64,000 bases of DNA, from positions 1,178,001 through 1,242,000 of the forward strand of contig NZ_CP082787.1 in the NCBI RefSeq assembly GCF_021462285.1. Direction: 5' to 3'. The DNA comes from Serratia entomophila (GTDB taxonomy: Bacteria > Pseudomonadota > Gammaproteobacteria > Enterobacterales > Enterobacteriaceae). Positions 10,571 to 18,037 of the stretch are shown here, one piece after another. Position numbers and translations under genes: made by a program. Every line of letters begins with the position of its first letter. Position 1 is the stretch's first letter. The notes beneath the pieces are model-generated. The model made no database searches and was not told the DNA's origin. It saw only the letters and a list, made by a program, of their open reading frames with translations.

Positions 10571-10797
10571 GCTGCTTTCTCCTCATGTGCATCATCCGCG
10601 CTCACCGGCACAGTGTGGATCGGATTGTTAAGCGCGGCAATACAGGCTTGGCGAGTGATTAGGTAGGGGGATTTGTTTTTTGATGGGTCTTTTCTTGTTG
10701 CCTGCAATCTTCCAGAACGTATCCAGCTAGTCAGTGTAGGTGCTGAGATGCCAAGGAAGTTACAGGCCTCACTGCGTGAAAGGCTGTATTTGTCCAT
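10426..10797 (-). CDS. xis: Excisionase, P22 Xis type
   Basis: 123 residues. Residues 1-55 form a MerR/excisionase-type winged helix ([20 protein letters not shown] followed by a basic segment). From memory P22 Xis has nearly the same run, including [10 protein letters not shown] and [14 protein letters not shown]. The last third overlaps int in another frame. ATG 10797 is preferred to the GTG two codons upstream. It directs excision and blocks re-integration. Confidence 0.88.
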   Translation of the reverse strand: MDKYSLSRSEACNFLGISAPTLTSWIRSGRLQATRKDPSKNKSPYLITRQACIAALNNPIHTVPVSADDAHEEKAACHYSAEGKPGTGVTRRQAAKELRSRLGLRTDAKRRSCTTAEKLNFGE

Positions 10798-10803
10798 TGG
10801 CAC

Positions 10804-10995
10804 CTACTGCATTGTGATGTTTGCCGGATTGTGTGAGACGAGGGTTGATTGCTCGGCGACGAGCTTTACACCAGGCTTGACTATCTGCTCGAGAATCGCC
10901 ATCTTTCCCGCGTACTCTTCATCGTCAGCCGCACCGAGATAAATGGTAATTATGCGACCGTCATAGACGAGCAGGGCGCTTTGTTTTGTTCTCAT
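10804..10995 (-). CDS. Hypothetical phage protein
   Basis: 63 residues starting at the ATG preceded by GAGGTG; the start overlaps the upstream gene's stop by 4 bp. No recognised domain; mixed hydrophobic beginning (SALLVYDGRIITIYLGA). Part of the PL operon ahead of xis/int. Confidence 0.6.
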   Translation of the reverse strand: MRTKQSALLVYDGRIITIYLGAADDEEYAGKMAILEQIVKPGVKLVAEQSTLVSHNPANITMQ

Positions 10996-11201
10996 GCAAC
11001 ACCTCGCTGACTGTCTGCTTTTATTCTGCGTTCGTAGTCTTCTGCGCAACTATCTCCGAGACAGAAATTACCTTTGCTGATGGTCTCTCCGCACCAATAA
11101 CAGCGGCCAGTAAACACCATTGACGGCTTAGATCTGTTAGATAATGCGGCAGTGATGATCAACTGCTCCTGCTCTTGTGCGTTGTCGATGATGTCAGCCA
11201 T
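10992..11201 (-). CDS. DksA/TraR-type zinc-finger phage protein
   Basis: 69 residues. A CxxC...CxxxxC arrangement (RCYWCGETI and FCLGDSCAEDYE) resembles the small C4 zinc-finger proteins of the TraR/DksA superfamily common in phage early operons; such proteins can act on RNA polymerase, but that is inference here. AGGAG lies 7 bp before the ATG. Confidence 0.65.
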   Translation of the reverse strand: MADIIDNAQEQEQLIITAALSNRSKPSMVFTGRCYWCGETISKGNFCLGDSCAEDYERRIKADSQRGVA

Positions 11202-11370
11202 GGTTAATCTCCTGTCCATTAATTAACTCGATTTTCACTAACTCCAACACGCCTAGAGCCTCGGCCAGGCCTATCTCCCCGTTGTACTCGATAATCATCT
11301 CTCTAATACGGCTAGCCAGCTCACCAGCCTTTGGGAAGCGTTTTTCTGTTGGCATATGAAGAACTGTCAT
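11194..11370 (-). CDS. Small hypothetical phage protein
   Basis: 58 residues (MTVLHMPTEK... to the stop at 11194). Overlaps the next gene's start by 8 bp, the tight packing typical of this operon. Predicted helical, no known domain. Confidence 0.55.
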   Translation of the reverse strand: MTVLHMPTEKRFPKAGELASRIREMIIEYNGEIGLAEALGVLELVKIELINGQEINHG

Positions 11371-11386
11371 TGGTTTTCTCCAGGCA

Positions 11387-11413
11387 ATAAAAAACCCCGC
11401 AGATGCGAGGTTT
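11387..11413 (-). terminator. Intrinsic terminator in the PL operon
   Basis: Minus strand: AAACCTCGC-ATCT-GCGGGGTTT followed by TTTATT. It lies just after the theta-like gene and before the next small gene, so readthrough needs antitermination. Confidence 0.75.
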
Positions 11414-11432
11414 GTAGTGGGTAGATTGATCG

Positions 11433-11687
11433 TTACTTCTTGCCGTTGGTCTCGGCCATTTGCTGATACACCGGCGCGGATCCGGTAGGTAGCCTTTTGC
11501 TCACCTCTCTGTAGTGAGCCACGCGCTCGCGGAAATACTCCCGCAGATGCTCAGGCTGCTCTCGCGCCACTTGGTCGGCGATACCCGGCTGGTTCATGCG
11601 CTCTTTGTAAGCAACGCCTGACGCAGCAAGGTCAACGTTCACTTTATCCATTTCTTCTTTTGGCAGATTGCCGAGATTGTATGACAT
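11433..11687 (-). CDS. Phage homolog of DNA polymerase III theta subunit (HolE/HOT)
   Basis: 84 residues. The central part ([20 protein letters not shown] ... [15 protein letters not shown]) is close to remembered E. coli HolE. Theta binds and stabilises the epsilon proofreading subunit of host Pol III; phage P1 Hot can replace it. The C-terminal tail (about 25 residues) differs from HolE. Excellent ribosome site AGGAGG before the ATG. It may stabilise host polymerase during phage replication. Confidence 0.85.
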   Translation of the reverse strand: MSYNLGNLPKEEMDKVNVDLAASGVAYKERMNQPGIADQVAREQPEHLREYFRERVAHYREVSKRLPTGSAPVYQQMAETNGKK

Positions 11688-11767
11688 GGGATCCTCCTAT
11701 TGGGGAGGATTATACATCATCACGCAGCAGGCTTGCTCAGTTCGCTCAGCTTTTTGTCCATGTGAAA

Positions 11768-11941
11768 TTACCCCTTTTGAACGCATGCAGTTTTGAAGTA
11801 ATATTTGACGTCAGCAAGTCGTCCGACTTCATTGGCAGCCATGACGCATGCCCCTTGAGAGTTAAATTCTTGAAATCCAACCGCAGGCGACGTTCCGTTA
11901 TATCCACCCATCGCCACGACAATCAAAATCCAAGTGCTCAT
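11768..11941 (-). CDS. Small hypothetical phage protein with hydrophobic N-terminus
   Basis: 57 residues. The start MSTWILIVVAMGG looks like a short signal or membrane anchor, followed by a soluble part with two cysteines. Its start overlaps the preceding gene's stop by 4 bp. Function unknown. Confidence 0.6.
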   Translation of the reverse strand: MSTWILIVVAMGGYNGTSPAVGFQEFNSQGACVMAANEVGRLADVKYYFKTACVQKG

Positions 11942-12129
11942 AATGCTTTCTCCTGGGCTTCATTCCATTCAACAAGTCCGACTTCATGGCCGCAGTGGTC
12001 GCACTGAAAACCATCACTATTGCCGCTCATGTCTGAATCAGACTCGTGCAGCGTCATTGTTTTGAAGTGACACTTTGGCCAATTCGGATCGATGTGAGGG
12101 GATGCTTCGTTGCTCTTGCGCTTAGCCAT
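11938..12129 (-). CDS. Small zinc-ribbon-like phage protein
   Basis: 63 residues. The C-terminal half has FQCDHCGHEVGLVEW, and an upstream C-x-H (KCHF) could supply further ligands. Basic N-terminus. Hypothetical phage protein of the leftward operon. Confidence 0.6.
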   Translation of the reverse strand: MAKRKSNEASPHIDPNWPKCHFKTMTLHESDSDMSGNSDGFQCDHCGHEVGLVEWNEAQEKAL

Positions 12130-12140
12130 GCTGGGTCTCC

Positions 12141-12335
12141 TCAAGAATCGCCATAGCGAATATTTTTCTGGTCGTGGTGGACTTCGGTTACCAACTGCTT
12201 GAAAACCTCTTCTGCTTCTTTCTTTTCAAGGCCGAATTGACGCACCATAAACTCAATAATTTCTGGATGGCTTTTCTTGAAAATTATTTGGTGCTTGATG
12301 ATTTTTAAATCGTCACTGCATAGTTTTTCGTTCAT
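12141..12335 (-). CDS. Small hypothetical phage protein
   Basis: 64 residues, mostly helical and charged, no recognised domain. Its start overlaps the stop of the PP-loop gene by 4 bp, suggesting translational coupling. Confidence 0.55.
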   Translation of the reverse strand: MNEKLCSDDLKIIKHQIIFKKSHPEIIEFMVRQFGLEKKEAEEVFKQLVTEVHHDQKNIRYGDS

Positions 12336-13243
12336 GCCACATCCTCTTTTTCAAATTCGTTTTCATCAGCGTTCTGAAACGGCTCACACGATGAAGTGCA
12401 GCCGTCGCCGTCGTCAGGGTTGGTTTTAGTCAGATAGATAAGCCGTTGCCGGTCTTCAAGCTGTGCATCGGCCATAAGCTGATCGGTATCGCGCTTACGC
12501 CGCCACCATGTGTGTCCGCTGACGGCCTTCACCATGCCGAACTTCTGCTCCATCTCCCGATTCCATGCGAACCACTCCGGATGTTCATGGGCGATCAGGT
12601 ACAGCTTTGCATCGCTCTTCTTGAAGCAAGTAAGGCAGTTTCCATGGTGGGGTGGGATGTTCAGCTTGAACGGCATGGCGTCCCAGAAGTCGTTCACGTC
12701 CTGCTTGTCGAATCCGCCCCAGTGGCAGAGCGGATAAACAAGGTTGTAGCGTTTCGTTGATGCCTTATCCATATCGGCCCGCTGAGGCTCATCAGCACGC
12801 ATACCGATCGCCGTCTTTGCAGACCAGCCGCGGCGAGCCAGGCCAACTTCACGCATCCATGACCTGATCGTCTGGGTTTTCAGATAATCGCTGCACTTCT
12901 GCCGAGACACATTGGGGATACCTTCGACGCTGATCAACTGCTCGAATGGTTCGCCGTTCCGCGCTGCGGTTTCGAATGTCACGGTATTATGCCTAACGCC
13001 TTTGCCGTGCTCACTAGTAACCACAGCTTCCAGCCAACGTAGATTAAGCTTGAAATGCCTATCGCAAGCATCAACAAAAGAAAGAGTCTCGTCATGTTCG
13101 CGTCCTGTATTGGCAAAGACAAAATGGAATTCATAGTCATCGGCATAGTTCTGCAGCAGGAAGTCGCACATGAACGCCGACGACTGGCCGCCGGAGAAGC
13201 TGACGACCATCGGCTCTTTTGGCTTCAGTTCATTTGCTGGCAT
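12332..13243 (-). CDS. PP-loop (PAPS-reductase-like) phage enzyme
   Basis: 303 residues from the ATG at 13243 (the longer frame upstream overlaps the next gene). The PP-loop VVSFSGGQSSAFM at residues 13-25 binds ATP pyrophosphate, as in PAPS reductases, DndC and tRNA thiolation enzymes. A cysteine-rich segment (PHHGNCLTCFKKSDAKL) and further Cys/His pairs (SRQKCSDYLK, CHWGG) suggest a metal or Fe-S site. Phages carry such genes without a known role; DNA or nucleotide modification is a guess. Confidence 0.75.
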   Translation of the reverse strand: MPANELKPKEPMVVSFSGGQSSAFMCDFLLQNYADDYEFHFVFANTGREHDETLSFVDACDRHFKLNLRWLEAVVTSEHGKGVRHNTVTFETAARNGEPFEQLISVEGIPNVSRQKCSDYLKTQTIRSWMREVGLARRGWSAKTAIGMRADEPQRADMDKASTKRYNLVYPLCHWGGFDKQDVNDFWDAMPFKLNIPPHHGNCLTCFKKSDAKLYLIAHEHPEWFAWNREMEQKFGMVKAVSGHTWWRRKRDTDQLMADAQLEDRQRLIYLTKTNPDDGDGCTSSCEPFQNADENEFEKEDVA

Positions 13244-13424
13244 CACGCACCTCCACCCTGTCCATGAATACCGCGCGCGATGGCGACCAGTCGCAATATG
13301 TGTCAGTTTCAACGTGGCCGAAAATTGCCTTGCACCGGCGAATATGCGCACAGTCTCCGCACGTCTTGCCAGAAGGGAGTTTCATCTTGTTCGGATCGGT
13401 TGGGTCAAAGTTGAGCTCTTTCAT
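13230..13424 (-). CDS. Small cysteine-rich phage protein
   Basis: 64 residues with C22-x2-C25 (KTCGDCAH) and further Cys residues (RRCKAIF, TYCDWSP), suggesting a zinc site. It overlaps the PP-loop gene start by 14 bp, so the two are probably translated together. Confidence 0.65.
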   Translation of the reverse strand: MKELNFDPTDPNKMKLPSGKTCGDCAHIRRCKAIFGHVETDTYCDWSPSRAVFMDRVEVRDASK

Positions 13425-14266
13425 TTGGCCTCCGTCTCTACATCCGCCAATCGCATTTTAATGACGGGAATCAGAGCACGATAAATTTGACCATCAACGC
13501 TATCGCTATGACGCTCATTAACCGCAGATTCAAATTCATCGATCGTGCCGGAGAAACAACCGCGGCAAACCACAATGGAGTTGTCGCGCTGTCTGAATGC
13601 GGTAAGCATTCCGTTTTCAGAGCCGATTGGGCCGATAGTAATAAAGTGCGCATCGCCGGACACCCACGCATCGCCGGACACCCACGCATTGCCGTACACC
13701 CGCGCATTGCCGGACACCCGCGCATCGCCGTACACCCACGCATCGCCGGACACCCACGCATTGCCGGACACCCGCGCATTGCCGTACACCCACGCATCGC
13801 CGGACACCCACGCATTGCCGGACACCCACGCATTGCCGTACACCCGCGCATTGCCGGACACCCGCGCATCGCCGTACACCCACGCATTGCCGGACACCCG
13901 CGCATTGCCGTACACCCGCGCATCGCCGTACACCCGCGCATTGCCGGACACCCGCGCATCGCCGTACACCCACGCATTGCCGGACACCCGCGCATTGCCG
14001 TACACCCACGCATCGCCGGACACCCACGCATTGCCGGACACCCGCGCATTGCCGTACACCCGCGCATCGCCGTACACCCGCGCATTGCCGGACACCCACG
14101 CATTGCCGGACTGATCCAGAGACTCCTCCTTTTCTATCCAGCCGCCCAAATCACCTTTCTCTACATCACCAAAAGAAATGAGAGCGCGAATGCGGAATAA
14201 TTTTTTACCGAAAAACTCTTTTGTCATTTCGGCTACAAGTTCAAATTTTTTCATTTTATTTTCCAT
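13421..14266 (-). CDS. Hexapeptide-repeat protein, predicted left-handed beta-helix-like
   Basis: 281 residues. An N-terminal region (residues 1-53) containing GDLGGWIEKE is followed by 25 perfect six-residue units G[ND]A[RW]V[SY] plus one degenerate unit (GDAHFI), then about 70 residues of C-terminal domain. Repeats with a small residue at every third position are typical of beta-solenoids. The N-terminal FGDVEKGDLGGW is seen in many phage and enterobacterial proteins of this kind, whose function is unknown. Start overlaps the upstream stop (TAATG). Confidence 0.75.
   Translation of the reverse strand: MENKMKKFELVAEMTKEFFGKKLFRIRALISFGDVEKGDLGGWIEKEESLDQSGNAWVSGNARVYGDARVYGNARVSGNAWVSGDAWVYGNARVSGNAWVYGDARVSGNARVYGDARVYGNARVSGNAWVYGDARVSGNARVYGNAWVSGNAWVSGDAWVYGNARVSGNAWVSGDAWVYGDARVSGNARVYGNAWVSGDAWVSGDAHFITIGPIGSENGMLTAFRQRDNSIVVCRGCFSGTIDEFESAVNERHSDSVDGQIYRALIPVIKMRLADVETEAK
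13658..14107 (-). repeat. 25 tandem 18-bp coding repeats
   Basis: Each 18-bp unit encodes G[ND]A[RW]V[SY]. Only three bases per unit vary, each with two states (AAT/GAT, CGG/TGG, TCC/TAC). No frame contains stops here, which creates long spurious ORFs on both strands. Confidence 0.95.
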
Positions 14267-14688
14267 TATTTGGCCTCACGCAGCTCAGTGGTGATATAGC
14301 AGCGAGCCATCATCTCTGCTGCGCTCATGCAGCTTTTAGTCCGACTGTCTGATGTGTCGATGGCGCGTTGATGCATCACATCAGCGAAACGCTCAATTGT
14401 CCGTAACTCTATAGCGGCAAGTGCTGCGGAGGTGGCTGGGGTTTCGAGTTCACGAACGGCCTCATTGACCAGTGCTGATATCGGGTTAGGGTACGTGTTG
14501 CGGTTACCAGTGGATTCCATTAGCCCGCGATGCAGCGCCGGGCTGTGATATCCGGCGGAGAACACGTCATTGCAGGTTTCCAGTGCATTCTTTGCAAGAG
14601 TCTCGCGCGACAGCTTCAACGCCGCATTCTCGACAGTCAGCGCATCGCGCTCAGCCTTCAGGGCTTCATAGGTCAATACTTCTGTCAT
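14266..14688 (-). CDS. Hypothetical phage protein, coiled-coil N-terminus
   Basis: 140 residues. The first 35 residues (ALKAERDALTVENAALKLSRE) form a coiled coil; the rest is helical. Similar proteins occur in lambdoid early-left operons (Ead/Ea22 neighbourhood); no function known. Its start overlaps the upstream gene's stop (ATGA-type). Confidence 0.65.
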   Translation of the reverse strand: MTEVLTYEALKAERDALTVENAALKLSRETLAKNALETCNDVFSAGYHSPALHRGLMESTGNRNTYPNPISALVNEAVRELETPATSAALAAIELRTIERFADVMHQRAIDTSDSRTKSCMSAAEMMARCYITTELREAK

Positions 14689-14864
14689 AGGTCATCCTTA
14701 GCCCGCACCACAGCATCAACTGGCAGGCATTCGTAAGAAGAGGGGAGTTTTTGCGCGGCGATGTCAGCAGTGCAGTTCTGGTAATCCGGGTAGATGTAGC
14801 CAGCAGATTGATAGCTGCAGATATCCGCGCCGGTAGTGCAGATGAGAAGAAATAGTCCGAACAT
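14685..14864 (-). CDS. Small predicted exported phage protein
   Basis: 59 residues: MFGLFLLICTTGADICSYQ looks like a short signal peptide or anchor, followed by a soluble region with two further cysteines (NCTADIA, YECLPVD). Overlaps the next gene by 4 bp. Confidence 0.6.
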   Translation of the reverse strand: MFGLFLLICTTGADICSYQSAGYIYPDYQNCTADIAAQKLPSSYECLPVDAVVRAKDDL

Positions 14865-14872
14865 GATGCTTC

Positions 14873-15205
14873 CTATTCAGTTTCGCTAAAGCGCCATTTC
14901 TGATGCCTTTCAAGCGACATGCCGAGCGCCTTGGCCTTCTGGTCAGCTTTCCAAAAATCAGGGATTCTCTGGCCGTCTGGGAACTCCCAGCAGCTTCCGA
15001 CGATGCGAACTACCGATATGGTTTTGGTGTTTTTATCCATCTTCGTTTTCTCACTGGCAGGTCGAAGTTCAGGCAATAAAAAAGCCGCGTTTTTAGCGGC
15101 TGTCCTGGTCATCATCTTGTTGGAGCGTTCGTGAGTTTCTCCGCGCTTTAGGCTGTCAAAAGCCGCAAGGCATCCCGCGACTATTTCCGCGTATTGTTCT
15201 TTCAT
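14873..15205 (-). CDS. Hypothetical phage protein, start uncertain
   Basis: Full frame 110 residues. A terminator-like hairpin with a T-run lies inside the 5' half (15077-15101), so the real gene may be only the 3' part from the ATG at 15040 (MDKNTKTISVV..., 55 residues), with a separate short ORF upstream. The C-terminal part contains VGSCWEFPDGQRIPDFWKA. Not recognised. Confidence 0.5.
   Translation of the reverse strand: MKEQYAEIVAGCLAAFDSLKRGETHERSNKMMTRTAAKNAAFLLPELRPASEKTKMDKNTKTISVVRIVGSCWEFPDGQRIPDFWKADQKAKALGMSLERHQKWRFSETE
15077..15101 (-). terminator. Intrinsic terminator in the PL operon
   Basis: Minus strand: AGCCGC-TAAAAAC-GCGGCT followed by TTTTTATTG. Same layout as the sites at 11387, 17194 and 19258. 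Confidence 0.7.
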
Positions 15206-15232
15206 GAGTGGTTACCTGCGGCTTTGAGTTAC

Positions 15233-15682
15233 CTAGAAGGGAATATCGTCGTCGAATTCCATAGAGTGTTCGCTATCCTGCTTATGCTGTTGTGTCTGGC
15301 TATTTTGTTGCTTTGGTTGGCTATCTCGTTCGCGCTTTCCTCCTATCATTTGCATCGTGCCTCCAACGCCAACCAGAACCTCTGTAGAGTACCTCTCGAC
15401 TCCTGACTGATCTGTCCATTTGCGAGTGCGCAACTTTCCTTCCAAATAAACCTCAGAGCCTTTCCGCAGGTACTCGCCGGCAATCTCTGCCAGCTTCCCA
15501 CTCAGTACGATACGATGCCATTCTGTATGCTCTTTCTGCTCTCCTGTTTGCTTATCTCGCCATTGCTCTGATGTGGCAACTGTAAGGTTGGCAAACGCAG
15601 CGCCAGAAGGCGCATAGCGCACTTCCGGATCCTGACCTAATCGACCTACGATGATTGCCTTATTAACGCCTTTGCTGCTCAT
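15233..15682 (-). CDS. ssb: Phage single-stranded DNA-binding protein
   Basis: 149 residues. OB-fold residues 1-110 begin [20 protein letters not shown] and include [35 protein letters not shown]; a Gln-rich linker leads to the acidic tip DDDIPF that recruits partners. Stop/start overlap with the Sak4-like ATPase gene. The pair is as in HK620, where SSB stimulates Sak4 annealing. Confidence 0.95.
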   Translation of the reverse strand: MSSKGVNKAIIVGRLGQDPEVRYAPSGAAFANLTVATSEQWRDKQTGEQKEHTEWHRIVLSGKLAEIAGEYLRKGSEVYLEGKLRTRKWTDQSGVERYSTEVLVGVGGTMQMIGGKRERDSQPKQQNSQTQQHKQDSEHSMEFDDDIPF

Positions 15683-16539
15683 GCTGTTTGCTCCAGTTCT
15701 GCTTTTCTTAATTGGTAAACGTGTTTCGCTTTATCGTGCTCCGGGTGGCCCAGGAGGCGTCGATCTGCGCTTTTCCAGTATCTCTCCAGCGCGCCAAGGT
15801 CGGCTTCAGCTATTGCTGAAGTAAAGCCGTTCAAAATCTCTTCGCTAGGGTTAATTCCGGATTCCAGCCAGTCGAGAAGCATTTTTCCGGTCGATTCGCT
15901 GATAACCAGCGGGTCTGAATTGGAGAACAGCTTTGTACGGTCTTTACTTGCGATCGCATGATGCGTTTCATGGGCAATATCCAGCACGGTGGTGAACTCA
16001 TATTCAACGCCGTCACGCTGCTCAGACTTCATGCCAAGTTTCGCGACCTTCTTACGGCCGTTCTCTTCTACCTGTGCCGTTTCAGTCTTACTGCGCATGG
16101 TTGCAATGATGTGCATAGGCGAACGTAAAATTGCGTCGAGGAACAAGCGGTGGCGAGGGTTGATTTCACTCCATGCAGACCAGCTGTTGCCGCGGTATTT
16201 TGCCTTTGCGATGGTATCGACCAGTTCCAGGCACCCGCCGACACCGCCCCATTCGTGGGTGATACTATCGATGATCAACGTCTCATACCCGGCATCCTCG
16301 GCTGCCTGGATAGCCTCAATGAAGCGCTCAGGTGAAAAGGGTGGCTCCAGCTCCAAAACGTCAAACTCTGCGATGTCAGAATAGAGCGAGGCGCTACCCT
16401 TTTCGGTATCAATAACAGCTATCTTGCCGCCGATCCCCTTTGCAATTAGGAGAGCGCTGTATGTTTTTCCTGAACCGCTCGGCCCGGTAAGTGCCAGCCG
16501 TAGCTTGGCTTTCTTTCTCATGGCTTTTTCAAATTTCAT
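15679..16539 (-). CDS. Sak4-type RecA-like recombinase/annealing ATPase
   Basis: 286 residues. Walker A GPSGSGKT at 19-26 and Walker [14 protein letters not shown] near 85-97 form a RecA-like core; ~60 C-terminal residues are helical. Directly followed by ssb with 4-bp overlap. Phage HK620 Sak4 is a published remote RecA homolog whose annealing depends on its cognate SSB; gene order and size fit. Likely handles recombination and repair in place of Erf or Red-beta. Confidence 0.85.
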   Translation of the reverse strand: MKFEKAMRKKAKLRLALTGPSGSGKTYSALLIAKGIGGKIAVIDTEKGSASLYSDIAEFDVLELEPPFSPERFIEAIQAAEDAGYETLIIDSITHEWGGVGGCLELVDTIAKAKYRGNSWSAWSEINPRHRLFLDAILRSPMHIIATMRSKTETAQVEENGRKKVAKLGMKSEQRDGVEYEFTTVLDIAHETHHAIASKDRTKLFSNSDPLVISESTGKMLLDWLESGINPSEEILNGFTSAIAEADLGALERYWKSADRRLLGHPEHDKAKHVYQLRKAELEQTA

Positions 16540-16548
16540 AATTGCCTC

Positions 16549-16716
16549 TTAGCTAAAGTTTCCTGCAAATTCATCCCAAGTAACGGATGGGCTTTGACGA
16601 TCCGAACCGTTCCAGCGAGTGTCTGTCTGCGCCTGTGATTCGGTGAGTTGTCTCTCCAGTTCTGACGTCATGTGAGAGATAAATTTCTCATCGCTATCAA
16701 GCACTGCGCTGCTCAT
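16549..16716 (-). CDS. Small hypothetical phage protein
   Basis: 55 residues (MSSAVLDSDE...), acidic and Gln/Ser-rich, lying 9 bp before the Sak4-like gene and overlapping the previous gene by 4 bp. Position suggests a recombination accessory, but there is no domain to support it. Confidence 0.55.
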   Translation of the reverse strand: MSSAVLDSDEKFISHMTSELERQLTESQAQTDTRWNGSDRQSPSVTWDEFAGNFS

Positions 16717-16913
16717 GCGACCGCCTTATTTTCTGTGACCGTATATCCATTCTCTGCAAGCCACTCGAACACAGGTTTGAGGTCGAGTTGGTTCATGATC
16801 TGCTTCTCATCGACATGACCGAACAAAGCGACGCCGTCCGCCTCAATGCGAACCTCACCTTGTCGCTGTCCGGCCTTGGCGTGATACTCGGTGCATACGA
16901 ATGTCATCTTCAT
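16713..16913 (-). CDS. Small hypothetical phage protein
   Basis: 66 residues, mixed alpha/beta, no cysteine motif. Overlaps both neighbouring genes by 4 bp. Not recognised. Confidence 0.55.
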   Translation of the reverse strand: MKMTFVCTEYHAKAGQRQGEVRIEADGVALFGHVDEKQIMNQLDLKPVFEWLAENGYTVTENKAVA

Positions 16914-17020
16914 TTCATCCCCCGATAGAAAAGGTGGTTAGAAACCTGGAACAGGTCTTTGTCGCCTAGCCTCACTGACTCGCGGGCTAGCAGGCTGATA
17001 ACATGCTGCAGCTGTGTCAT
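16910..17020 (-). CDS. Tiny ORF in the PL operon
   Basis: 36 residues (MTQLQHVISLLARE...), overlapping neighbours on both sides by 4 bp in the ATGA pattern of this operon. Amphipathic helix likely. Could be a small host-takeover peptide; no direct support. Confidence 0.45.
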   Translation of the reverse strand: MTQLQHVISLLARESVRLGDKDLFQVSNHLFYRGMK

Positions 17021-17124
17021 GCGAATGCCTCCCGATTTGGCTTTGCGCCAGCGATTAAATATTGATGGATGCGGTCGAGCAGTGTTTTTGCGACGCCAAT
17101 AGCGCCGCCGATAGCTTTTGCCAT
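17017..17124 (-). CDS. Tiny ORF in the PL operon
   Basis: 35 residues (MAKAIGGAIGVAKTLL...), amphipathic and Gly/Ala-rich at the start, overlapping the next ORF by 4 bp. Lies where lambdoid phages carry kil-like genes, but there is no sequence match to a known Kil. Confidence 0.45.
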   Translation of the reverse strand: MAKAIGGAIGVAKTLLDRIHQYLIAGAKPNREAFA

Positions 17125-17193
17125 TGGCGTTTTCCTGTTGATTGATAGGTATTCATTGCTGAACCAACTCGTAAATTGGCTTAGCGATGGGAA

Positions 17194-17217
17194 TAAAAAA
17201 GCCGCACTTAGGCGGCT
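17194..17217 (-). terminator. Intrinsic terminator in the PL operon
   Basis: Minus strand: AGCCGC-CTAAGT-GCGGCT then TTTTTTATT, overlapping the end of the 72-residue ORF. Confidence 0.8.
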
Positions 17218-17426
17218 GATATAAACTTGACGTCCGCAGGAAGAAACTCCCTGATGGTTCCATCTTCTAGCTCGACAATGGCTACGGAGTAATTCCCCGG
17301 ACCATTATCAAATTCCTCATAGCAACAGCCCCACTGATGGAAAATTCCTGAAAAAACCTCCTTTGTTTCTTTTCTGGTTCCATTTTCGTATGAGTACTTA
17401 GTGGGCGTGCATTCAACTTTTCGCAT
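17208..17426 (-). CDS. Hypothetical phage protein
   Basis: 72 residues, beta-rich (KEVFSGIFHQWGCCYEEFDNGPGNYSVAIVELEDGTIREFLP). Flanked on both sides by intrinsic terminators. Not recognised. Confidence 0.6.
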   Translation of the reverse strand: MRKVECTPTKYSYENGTRKETKEVFSGIFHQWGCCYEEFDNGPGNYSVAIVELEDGTIREFLPADVKFISAA

Positions 17427-17438
17427 AGATACTCCGGT

Positions 17439-17465
17439 TAAAAAAATGGCCGCACAATGGCGGCC
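17439..17465 (-). terminator. Intrinsic terminator in the PL operon
   Basis: Minus strand: GGCCGC-CATTGT-GCGGCC followed by ATTTTTTT, between the 126-residue Ead-like gene and the 72-residue ORF. Confidence 0.8.
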
Positions 17466-17527
17466 TAAAGGGTGTCGAGGCTTCTCTAAACATCATCAAG
17501 CTCACTGTGTAATGAGCTTTGTGATGG

Positions 17528-17908
17528 TCAGTTACCTAACGCTTTTTTGATTGCTTTCTCTGCCATTACATGAACCCTGTCGTATTCCTTCACGCTTTCA
17601 GGCGAGAGGAAACCGCCTTCAGGCTTTGTTGTATCCCACAACCTTCCATAGAGGCGGCTGAACTCATGAAGAGCCTCAAGAAGCTCTGGCGCAGCAGCTA
17701 TCAGCTTGGCATTGGCAATTCTTACGTCATAGCCAAGTTCAGTGTAATCTCCTGCCCATTTAGTCAATCCAACTGCACAGTCACAGATTTGCCAACCATC
17801 GGTTTCGTCTGCGAATGCCCCATCACCGCTATCCCCGCCAAGCTGGCTAAATACATCGGTTGAGTTCATTACCTCCCAAGGCCCCGGAGTTCCTTTAAAT
17901 CCTTCCAT
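17528..17908 (-). CDS. Ead/Ea22-like phage protein
   Basis: 126 residues from the ATG at 17908, preceded by GAGGG with 8-bp spacing. It begins with TPGPWEV and contains NAKLIAAAPELLEAL, the pattern shared by many lambdoid early-left proteins of the Eaa/Ead type, whose role is unknown. Overlaps the upstream 30-residue ORF by 3 bp. Confidence 0.7.
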   Translation of the reverse strand: MEGFKGTPGPWEVMNSTDVFSQLGGDSGDGAFADETDGWQICDCAVGLTKWAGDYTELGYDVRIANAKLIAAAPELLEALHEFSRLYGRLWDTTKPEGGFLSPESVKEYDRVHVMAEKAIKKALGN

Positions 17909-18000
17909 CACATAACCCTCATAAATCCAATAACCCCGCCACACCAGAAGAGGGCGCATGAAACCAACATACAAAACCAAATCTTTCCTCTGAAGCTCAT
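17908..18000 (-). CDS. 30-residue predicted membrane protein
   Basis: MSFRGKIWFC... contains one hydrophobic helix (MLVSCALFWCGGVIGFMRVM). Supported by a strong GGAGG five bases before the ATG and by overlap with the next gene. Single-pass small membrane protein of unknown role. Confidence 0.55.
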   Translation of the reverse strand: MSFRGKIWFCMLVSCALFWCGGVIGFMRVM

Positions 18001-18010
18001 GATCGCCTCC

Positions 18011-18037
18011 AAAAATAAAGGCCGCGTTATGCAGCCT
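18011..18037 (-). terminator. Intrinsic terminator at the end of the pentapeptide gene
   Basis: Minus strand: AGGCTGC-ATAAC-GCGGCCT followed by TTATTTTT; the hairpin overlaps the stop codon of the pentapeptide gene. Confidence 0.7.

Noticed and set aside
11716..11761. A 13-codon leftward ORF before the theta homolog
   Set aside because: Too short, no coupling to either neighbour.
13650..14110. CRISPR-like repeat array
   Set aside because: Units are contiguous 18-bp coding repeats without spacers; the same holds for the 15-bp array at 18273-18677.
13487..14200. Long rightward frames and two extra leftward frames across the hexapeptide array
   Set aside because: The 18-bp repeats contain no stops in any frame, so all frames stay open; only the G[ND]A[RW]V[SY] frame has sensible flanking domains and a start coupled to its neighbour.
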